The notes beneath the pieces are model-generated. The model ran no database searches, had not been told where the DNA came from, and saw only the letters and a program-made list of their open reading frames with translations. The position numbers and the translations under genes were made by a program. From the NCBI GenBank assembly GCA_025765595.1, contig JAIVFH010000221.1:1-46474 (forward strand): a stretch of 46,474 bases of DNA. Direction: 5' to 3'. Of the stretch, positions 38,536 through 46,474 are shown in pieces (position 1 is the first letter of the stretch; every line of letters starts with the position of its first letter). This stretch comes from Obelidium mucronatum. Its lineage: Eukaryota > Chytridiomycota > Chytridiomycetes > Chytridiales > Chytriomycetaceae.

Positions 38536-41500
38536 ATGGCACCTAAGAAAGCTGAAGCTAAGAGACCGGCAAATGTTGCCGCGACAGCCTCAACAATTAC
38601 CCCACAGCATTACCTTGACATTGAAACGTACTTGGTTGATTCCGGCTACAGATCACAAGTCAATGACCTGAAGGGTAGAGAAATGCCAAACTCTCAAAAC
38701 TGGGAATTGGACGAAGTAGACCCGAACCCACCTTCAAAACCAGTCCAAAACATCGCTGATGAAGAGACAGATGAAGACTATGCTGAAAGATTGGATGCCC
38801 ACTATATTCGATACAAGAATTGGAGTGACGCTGTGCAATCTCAAGCAAATCTGAAGTCTACACGTTTGAAGGAGGAACAAAGCTATGACACTTGGAGAGA
38901 GAAGATGGATAGTAGTATCACTACCTTGAAAGGCTTCTTTACCGAGGTACATTGGAATGCAATTTCCCAATCAGACGATTACAAGGAGAAAAATATTCTC
39001 TCAGTCGCCCTTAAGGAGATTAAAACCCAATTTGTCACTTTGAAAAACACGGGTATCTTAATTCTTTTATTTAGTAATATAAAATAAACAATTAATAAAA
39101 GAGAATTTAAAACAAAGGTTATGATTTTCGCCGTTGGATTCAACAAGTTGAGAGCACTCATATTCCGAGTGATAAACGCGATAAGATTGAATCCTGGGTT
39201 ACGGAATTCATCCCAAGCTGGACTAAAATCTTGACGCAGCCAAATATCTTGAAGGAAAGAATACTTGAAGCAGTAAAGGATGATATCCAAACCGACGATG
39301 AAAGCCATGAGGCCATTGTTGATTCAGTCCTTACCTTCTTAAAGGTGGAATTCTTTAATATTGCGATCCTGAACTCGCTCCCTTCGCCAATGTCTCCTTT
39401 AGGTATTCGATTCCAGACACTAAAGAATGATTTAGAAACAAAAGGAATTGTAAAAACCTGCGAGACTGTTGAGAAGGCACTGGAAATGGTTCTTGAAATA
39501 ATCAAGGGTCACCAGACAGATCAGGAAATTCGTGAACCTGAAAGAAAGGCAGCTGAAGAAAAGAAGAAAGCAAACTCTGTCAAAAAGTCGGAAGACAAGA
39601 AGAAAGCAGCAGCAAACTTTTCGAAGGATAAACCAGCACAAACCAAAATCAAAGGAGCAGGAAAAACTCAGTGGAAAAACAATCCAAAACCAATCCAAAG
39701 AGGTGGTTGTTTTATCTGCAAGGATTCCGCATGCGAAAAGCACGCTCCAAGCGTCTGTCCAAAAGTACTCAAGAAATTGGAAGAGGGGAATGTGAAAGAT
39801 GCACAGGACTTACTGGCAAAAATCCGCCCAAATCCAATCTTGAAGAAGAGGGTCTCAAATGTAATAAGAGATTCATCGGATGAAGAAGCAACGGAAAATG
39901 AAGCCGATTCAACTGAAGAGACTGTAAAGAAGTCTGCAAAAGCGTTGAAAAAGGTAAAGCTCCGTAATTGAAAGTTAGTTCCTAAATTACTTGCTACAAA
40001 AGGACTTGGAACTAAAACATCGTACCTTACCCCAAAATAGCTCATTGACGCCAAACGCCGAAAGATTGATGGTGACAAATGAGAGAAGTTTTGAGGGTAC
40101 TGGTTTCGATAGTTTTATTTCTGAGTTTTCGAAAATGAAAGTGTGCGTCGCTGAGAACGTCACCCGAATTAATAAAAGTAACAAAATGATTGATTCAGGA
40201 GCAACTACGATAATGACAAACGATATAAACCTGTTTGTAAATGGCACTATGGAGCATGTCATGGACGAATACGTGTATTTAGCCGATGACAATCCCATAA
40301 GAATATGGGCGACTGGTGATATTCTCCTGACGATCGGGGGAGTACAGCAAAGAGTAAATGGATGCCTATATGTTCCAAAACTAGTGGAGACTCTGATATC
40401 ATTAGGTCACTTACTAAAAGGAACTGACAACCTGATAATTTTCAGCGCTGACCACGTCTATATGTACCACAAAAAGTCTGATAAGATCATGGAAATTGGC
40501 AAAAGAATCGGCAGTTTATTCTATATAAATATAAATAATAACGGATTCAAGTCAATGAAAAGTGCGCGAAACACAATCAATGCCTTAAACCATGAATTTG
40601 AACGTGTTTTAGTAACCAAAGTATCAAAGGGAAAAACTCAAAGAATCTCTTACTTGCAATGGCATGTTAAAATGGGACATTTGAGCGAACCACTCCTAAG
40701 GAGAACCCTTGACGCAGCGGAAATATCCTATGATTTTTCAAAAGATTCAACCGATTGCCTAACTTGCCAATTAGTGAATTTCAGACGTTTAACAACAAGG
40801 GCAAAAGTAAGCCCACCTAAAAGATTCTTATGGAATATAGCCGAGGATAGTTTCAAGCTACGAGTAGTTGCAAGGAACGGGGCAAAATACTGCTCATTTA
40901 TCTTTGATAAATTCACACACAAAGTGTGGGTGCTATGGTTGCAGAATATGTCAGACTTCGAAACGGAATTCCTGTCATTTCTAAGAACCGTCCAAGAATT
41001 ATACGGTCAGAATATTATGATAATTCAAGGGGATGGAGGTGAATTACAAACCAACGCTATACATGAATATTGCAACACAAGAGGCGAAGATGGTAAACCT
41101 CGCATTAAACTTTTGAAGTCCCCAGCGGATACCCAAGCCTTAAATGGAGCAGTAGAGCGTCCATTGGGAGTCTATCGCGAACGAGCAACAAGCATGCTTG
41201 CAACTGCTGGACTACCCAGTAGCATGTTCAATTTTGCTATGGACTACGCTGTTAAATTGGGACAGTTAATATTTAGACCAGAAACTGGTAAAACACCGTT
41301 TGAAATGGTAGAGAAAAGATTACCAAATTACAAGCGGCCGAGACCTTTTGGTTGTCTGATTGCAGTCTTTGTCCCTAAAAAGAAAAGAAAAGGAAGAGTG
41401 CCAAATGGACATAAGGCCGAATCCGGAGTATTTTTAGGAGATAAAGATGGAAGGGAAATATACGGTTACCTTTTCCGAACAAAGGCGGTTCACAATCTAT

Positions 41501-44396
41501 TTCACGTTCGATACCTTGAATCAATTTTTCCTGGTTTAACTTTGAAATCTACGTACCTAAATCCGCTATTAAACCTCAATTTCACAGAGTGGGAAGAGGA
41601 AGATAGCGATAATGGGGATGATATGGACGTAGGCGATGAGGCAAATTACCTGGATGAAGTCCCATTTGACGCACCAGTAGTCAAAGAAGACAACCTCGTG
41701 GAAAATGTACACCTGGGAGGATTAAAATTCCAAGGGAGAATTGAAACCGAATCGGAAATAACAGGTTAGTAATTGATCACTACTAAACTTGGTAGTTTGA
41801 AACTGTAATTCTCACATTAAAAATCCGAAGCGTCAGAAAACAATCCCAGAGGTGAGGATGGCCCTGAGGAAGAAACTGATGTGGAAGAACAGACACAGAC
41901 TGATGAGAGTTTAAAGAATAGTATGAGTTAAATTGGTAATTTGACAGTCCACTTACTAAACTTAACTGCTCACACAGGGTCTGACAAAAGAAGTCAAATT
42001 GAAGAACCTGAGTGGGAAATAGATTTAGACTCGGATTCAGATGATATGGAAATGGAGGTAGATACTGACTTGAATCCACCAACACCACCAAAATCGTCTG
42101 GAATGAAACTCCGTGATCGAAAACAAACTGCAAAAAGAGCGTTAAATTTGCAGGGAAAACCACGAAATAAGAAACGCAAGAGAATTGAAAAATTAAATGA
42201 ACACTTACAAAGTCTGATGGATCTAGCAAAACAAGTCAATTTGTTTAGTGACGAAGGTATAAATCGAACTTTATAACCGAACTCACACTCAAAGAGCATC
42301 CATTTGCAGAACCGACTGAAAGTGAATCGCAACCTAAAGAAAAAGAGTCAGCTGAAGACTTATTCTATAAAAGGTTTGGCGAAAAGTCAATCACCATCTT
42401 GGCAGAAGTACACGAAGAAATAGAAGAGTACTGTCGCCTGATGGATCAAAAGGAGAAAGTTTTAGCTGAAGGAAGGGACCCACACCCAAGCCTGGACGCA
42501 CAAATACTAAAATCCGAAGATAGACTAAATCGAAAGCTTGAAGCTCGAGATACTAAACAAAACAAGGATTTTGAGAAAAAGGTTAAACACATGGCAAATG
42601 CTGCTAGGAAAGAAAAATTACAATTTGACTGGTCCAAAGCCGCGCCAAGTGCAGTACCAACTGAGCAAATAAATGCATCAGAAGCTCCCAGAGTACCGAA
42701 AAGCGCTCGTGAAGCCATGAATAGTAAATACTCTCACTACTTCATGAAAGCGATGCTGTTGGAAATGGAATCGTTGTTAAAACATAAAGTATGGGAAGAG
42801 GAATCATTACCTGCAGACAGAAAGGCTATAAATTCCAAATGGGTCTATGATTATAAAATCGATCCTTTAGGAATGATAACTAAATTTAAAGCCAGATTAG
42901 TCGCGGTAGGGTCAAGTCAGGTCAAAGACCATGACTACAATGAAACCCACTCACCCGTAGTGAAAACAAAAATAATCCGAATCCTTCTTGCTATGAGTGC
43001 GGTACTTGGTTTATCGATTGAACAGATTGATGTCGAAACAGCGTTTCTGTACGGAAATCTGGAAGAAACCAATTACATGAAAATGCCACAGGGATTTGAA
43101 AAATTCAATGAAGATGGAATACCTATGGTCGCAAAACTTGTAAAAAGCCTATATGGTTTGCATCAAGCTGGACGCGAATGGTACAAAGTCTTACGTGAAT
43201 ATTTTCTAAACGATGGTTTCACTCAACTGAAGTCGGATTCATGCACATTCTTGAAGATTGATCCAGTTTCGAAACGATTGATAATTGTAATAATTTACGT
43301 CGATGATATTCTGATTGCAAGTAGCGACAAAGAGGCTATAAAAACAATCAAAGAAGCGATTAAATTACGATTCAAGATCAAAGAAATGGGAGAAGCTCAA
43401 TGGATAATCAAAATCCAAATCGAGAACTGTGAAGATGCAATTTGGCAGGGACAAATCAATTACATTACCTCAATTCTTAAGGAATATGACAAATGGAATA
43501 TTGATGAAAGCAAATGGAAAGATACTCCGATGGCTGTAAATTGGAAACATGATCTCATGAGTCCATCGCTATCAGAAGAACAAGTTAAACAATATGCAAG
43601 TTTGGTTGCGAAATTGATTTACCTTTCCACGCATACACGTCCTGATATCCAATATGCAACGAATACGCTAGCGCAATACCAAAAAGATCCAAGAGATTGT
43701 GATTGGAACGCGTTAATGCGAATACTAAAGTATTTACGCTTTACTGTAGATTTGGGGATCGCATTCTACAAATACAAGGGATCAGATGTAATAGTATATG
43801 CGTCTGATACTCCCGAATTAGAATCGATGACGCCAATTGAAGTACCAGAAGGATACAAACCCAAAGGTGCAACTGATGCAAGTCATGGGATGGAAGATGA
43901 TAAAAAATCGCGATCAGGCTATGTGTACATGGTTTTCGGAGCTCCAGTTATTTGGTTTTCGAAAAAGCAACCAACAATAGCGCTGTCATCCTGTGAAGCA
44001 GAAATAGTTGCATTAGTTGAGGGGATCAAAGAAGGTACATGGATGCGGGATTTCTTCAGAGAACTCGGTTTCAAACTCGACACACCTGATGTACTGCAGC
44101 AAGATAACCAAGCGGTTATTGCGATCGCAGTGAACCCGATCCACCATGCTCGCATCAAACACATTGAGTTGAAAACCCACTACATTAGAGAAAATGTAGA
44201 CAATGGGACAATCAAGTTAGTGTTCTGTCCGACTGAACTAATGATCGCAGATATACTCACCAAGGCGTTGCCTGGGCCGCAGCATTGGAAGTTGGTGGAG
44301 CTGTTGGGTATGCGAAGATTGTCAGATTTGAAAAAGCGACAAAATGATAAATCATTTTTGACAGCGCATTATTTCAAAGACGATAACAAAAATTAA
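38536..44396 (+). CDS. Ty1/copia gag-pol polyprotein, 1861 aa after removal of five introns
   Basis: Exons 38536-39052, 39118-39953, 40003-41764, 41831-41920, 41978-42256 and 42295-44396 total 5586 nt, a single frame. Introns of 65, 49, 66, 57 and 38 bp are all GT...AG; introns 3 and 4 hold TACTAAACTT branch-site-like motifs. Intron 3 has an alternative in-frame acceptor at 41836. Domains: gag with a Cys/His cluster (CFICKDSACEKHAPSVC), Lys-rich linker, protease (MIDSGATTIM), GAG-pre-integrase (HVKMGHLSE...CLTC), integrase (FIFDKFTHKVWV; IIQGDGGEL; LNGAVERPLG). Then an acidic linker spanning introns 3-5, RT (KARLVAVGSSQV; LYGLHQAGREWYKVL; IIYVDDILIA) and RNase H (GATDASHG; LSSCEAEIVAL; HYIRENV; ADILTKALPG). 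Catalytic residues are present. Unspliced RNA would give a 183-aa truncated Gag. Confidence 0.9.
39053..39117 (+). other. Intron 1 of young copia gag-pol (65 bp)
   Basis: GTATCT...AACAAAG, phase 1. Joins ...KNT-G-YDFRRW in gag; contains stop codons in the open frame, so splicing is required for full-length Gag-Pol. Confidence 0.8.
39954..40002 (+). other. Intron 2 of young copia gag-pol (49 bp)
   Basis: GTAAAG...ACAAAAG, phase 0; CCTAAATT may be the branch site. Joins gag C-terminus (ALKK) to DLELKHR before the protease. Confidence 0.8.
41765..41830 (+). other. Intron 3 of young copia gag-pol (66 or 72 bp)
   Basis: GTTAGT donor, CACTACTAAACTTGG branch-like motif, acceptor CCGAAG at 41830 or CGTCAG at 41836; both keep frame and differ by two residues. 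Confidence 0.8.
41921..41977 (+). other. Intron 4 of young copia gag-pol (57 bp)
   Basis: GTATGAG donor, TTACTAAACTTAACTG branch-like motif, CTCACACAG acceptor; phase 1. Confidence 0.85.
42257..42294 (+). other. Intron 5 of young copia gag-pol (38 bp)
   Basis: GTATAA...CTCAAAG, phase 1. Short, but similar to a 39-bp predicted intron in the gene at the right edge. A one-base frameshift here is the alternative explanation. Confidence 0.6.
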
Positions 44397-44592
44397 AATA
44401 AATAAAGCGATGAATAGTTTCTGGTTTTAATCTGAAAAGATGAACTATTTTTATTCCTAGCAAATACAAAGAGGTTCGATTCCTTTGATGCGCACTGTAA
44501 ATGGTTTTACTTGTATTTGATCGCTATATCTCTTTAAAACACAATTTTATACATTATTATGCCACTAATACGATGCTAGTGTCACGGGGGAG
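44397..44592 (+). other. 3' UTR and polypurine tract of young copia
   Basis: AATAAATAAAG just after the stop (from 44397) is a possible polyadenylation signal. The purine run ACGGGGGAG ends at 44592, directly before the LTR, and would prime plus-strand synthesis. Confidence 0.75.
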
Positions 44593-45065
44593 TGACAGTT
44601 ATTATGATGTGTGGTATTTTGTTGTCAATAAATCTCATGTGTGCTACACATGAAAAGACTCTTAATCCAATACACACAACATCCTAACTTATTCTAGTGA
44701 ACTAAATCGTATGTAGAATATAATAAACATGCTAGTTTTATTTAATTGCTACAACGCGTAATCTAATATATCCCATCTGGATTCTAAGGTTGATACGTGG
44801 TCAGCTTTCCTTGGAAGCAATAAAGCCAGACGTACAACTTTGGAAGAAAGACTCGTGAATGGTATTCACTCGTGGACCATGGTATAATTAGAATAAGGGT
44901 GTTAGTATGAAATGAGGCGTTAGTGTGTTCTGGGGAAAATACCTGAAACATGTGTTTCAGACTAACTCCGGGTATAAATACAAAGAAGTGTTAGAAGGAA
45001 AAGAGAAGAACATTCCACGAAACAAGTGTGCTAAACACACTGACCACTCACCGTGATCTTTGACA
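44593..45065 (+). repeat. 3' LTR of young copia element (473 bp)
   Basis: No difference from the 5' LTR found on reading both through. Followed by target duplication CTTCC and the interrupted SINE A tail. Confidence 0.95.
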
Positions 45066-45094
45066 CTTCCCTCATGAGTAAAGAACCCCTGACT

Positions 45095-45325
45095 CTGAGC
45101 TTTTTGGATGTCATCATTGAGGGCCTAGAAAAGTTTAACTTTAGTTAAGTGGAGTAATTAGAAGAACTTACAAAGACTTGGCAGGTATAGGTTAATTGTT
45201 CTTCATGAATATAGTCACCACACAAACGAAGTTGTAACACTTTAAAGAGAAATAATTTGCAAAAAATAGAATCTTGAGATTTCATATCATATTTGGAAAG
45301 AGTAGAAGGAGCATCAAGCATACGC
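45095..45325. other. Spacer downstream of minus-strand gene
   Basis: AT-rich 3' flank of the gene at 45326-46469. The long minus frame across 45145-45480 is out of phase with the spliced gene model. No independent feature seen. Confidence 0.35.
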
Positions 45326-46469
45326 TTAAACCCCTTTTTTTGGGTTTCCATACATATTATGAAGATACATTTGCTGTACATGAATAATCCAATCTCTGAG
45401 TGTGTGATGAGACATGATCCCAAATACTTGATTTTGATGCTGGTAAATTTGAAACTGAGGGCATGAAAGATAAATGACATAAAGGCCTTGTAGCAGTGAT
45501 GTCAAGTAGCAAGTATTTCTACAGTGTGAATATCCAACAAGAAACATTTTTTCCTGTTCTAATCAATAGTGAGAGAAGTAATTGATAAATCTCATACCTT
45601 TGACTATTTTTATAAGTGCATCAATTTTTTTTTGGACTTCCTTTGTGACTAAATTGCTTTCAGTGGTTTTGAGAAGGGGCTCTGTATTCTTTTTTTTTAT
45701 TTTCAAGCTTAAAGAGTGTTTTGTTAAAAGTGTATTGTTTTTTCGTTTGGTATCTACAATAGAAAATTAGAAAGTAAATGATAAATATCTGTGACTACCT
45801 ATTCTAGACCATTCTTCCAATTCTATGATTTTAGATTCCATTTGTGATAATGATCTATTACAAAAACCGATTTGCTGCTCCACTTCACTCATAGATACTC
45901 CATTCTTTCTGGTTTCTTCTAAGAAGATAAATAGTTTTTTTTCTTGTGTTGATAACTCCCTTTTTAGAGTGTCAATAGAATTTTGTTGTCATTTGCTTGA
46001 TGTAATAAATAATCATAAATTGTTATATGGTTGGATGAAACAATAGTTGTGGTATTTAAAGTTTTTTCTGAAGTGGGTTTAGGGACTGTGGCTGTGGTTG
46101 TTTGTTGTTGCTGTGCCAATGTGGATAGATCAGTTTGTAAATCCAATGGTACAAGCAGAACTGATCTAGCTGCTGTTGTAGCTCCTAGATTGCTTACCTC
46201 ATAGAGGATATTAGATCTGATAGATGTTAAATTTTGGATAGAGTGATTGGAGTTGGTTGAGACTAACATAGGATGCTAGTTGATTGTTTGTGTTTTGGCC
46301 ATGGTTAGATTGGAGTAGGCCATGATCAGAAAGCCCATACCACTAGTAAGGAGCTTACAGGATTTAAAAAGTACTTTGTAGTGACTCCATTTCTAGTCAG
46401 TATCATATGAGTAGGTCCATCTGGTCCTTCTTCAATATCAATACAACAATCTGACAATTCTTGGGTCAT
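45326..46469 (-). CDS. Unknown spliced gene with coiled coil, probably partial at right edge
   Basis: Minus-strand exons: 46469-46359, 46275 to about 45799, 45753-45598, 45558-45326. Introns are 83 bp (GTAAGC...AACTAG), 45 bp (GTAGTC...TTGTAG) and 39 bp (GTATGA...GATTAG), with consistent phases. Exon 2 changes frame at about 45975, where an A run seems one base short; otherwise it stops at 45964. Features: MILTRNGVTTKYFLNP, a Gln/Thr-rich linker (LAQQQQTTTATVPKP), a helical region (LKRELSTQEKKLFIFLEETR; ELEEWSRI), a Lys-rich segment and a C-terminal SHHTLRDWIIHVQQMYLHNM. ATG 46469 is in frame with the edge, so the start may lie outside. No family recognised. Confidence 0.5.
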
Positions 46470-46474
46470 TAAAT

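Larger units (their letters stand above)
36875..45065 (+). mobile_element. Full-length young Ty1/copia retrotransposon with introns in gag-pol
   Basis: 473-bp LTRs at 36875-37347 and 44593-45065 (TGACAG...TTGACA), identical by eye, flanked by CTTCC target duplications. The internal region holds a leader with two short ORFs, then a gag-pol frame broken by five GT-AG introns (total 275 bp), and a polypurine tract (ACGGGGGAG) abutting the 3' LTR. No decay is apparent. Identical LTRs mean very recent insertion. Confidence 0.95.

Overview
The window is eukaryotic and looks like repeat-packed, probably subtelomeric DNA of a fungus, most likely an early-diverging (chytrid/mucoromycete-grade) one. 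Evidence: telomere-type TTAGGG/CCCTAA tracts; short GT-AG introns (38-83 bp), some with TACTAAAC-like branch sites; a CMC-type (CACTA/Plavaka-like) transposase of a family I know from fungi; and a LINE fragment of a type I associate with early fungi. The species cannot be named from the sequence, and the taxonomic call is inference.

Layout. 1-5.2 kb: two unrecognised ORFs with related 3' flanks, then minisatellites. 5.2-20.6 kb: three 'AGCGCT minisatellite + tRNA-like SINE' units enclose a nested block. In it a 5'-truncated LINE (minus strand) sits between telomeric tracts, next to a Penelope-like element (PLE, plus strand) also bounded by telomeric repeats. The PLE reverse transcriptase is split by a 6.56-kb CMC DNA transposon carrying an 879-aa spliced transposase (minus) and two spliced accessory genes (plus). 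A 2.16-kb TA-flanked DNA transposon interrupts the third minisatellite. 20.6-25.7 kb: a host-like gene island with three BMT5-like (DUF2431) methyltransferase paralogs on the minus strand (two damaged), an F-box-like ORF facing away, and a short fragment resembling the start of a giant-virus-type primase. 25.7-36.4 kb: a decayed Ty1/copia element (minus) with 142-bp LTRs, carrying a hAT-like insertion with an 8-bp target duplication. A chimeric RT fragment is fused to its 3' LTR, and related repeats with TTAGACAGTCTAA arrays lie on both sides. 36.7-45.1 kb: a full-length, apparently very young Ty1/copia element with identical 473-bp LTRs, inserted in a tRNA-derived SINE. Its gag-pol frame is broken only by five short GT-AG introns. 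45.1-46.5 kb: a minus-strand spliced gene of unknown function running toward the window edge.

The genes do not form an operon; they are mostly independent mobile elements nested in each other. The insertion order can be read from target duplications: PLE before the CMC element, minisatellite before the TA element, old copia before the hAT-like element, SINE before the young copia. The strongest candidates for something undescribed are the intron-bearing young copia retrotransposon and the telomere-bounded PLE/LINE complex with a head-to-head telomeric junction.
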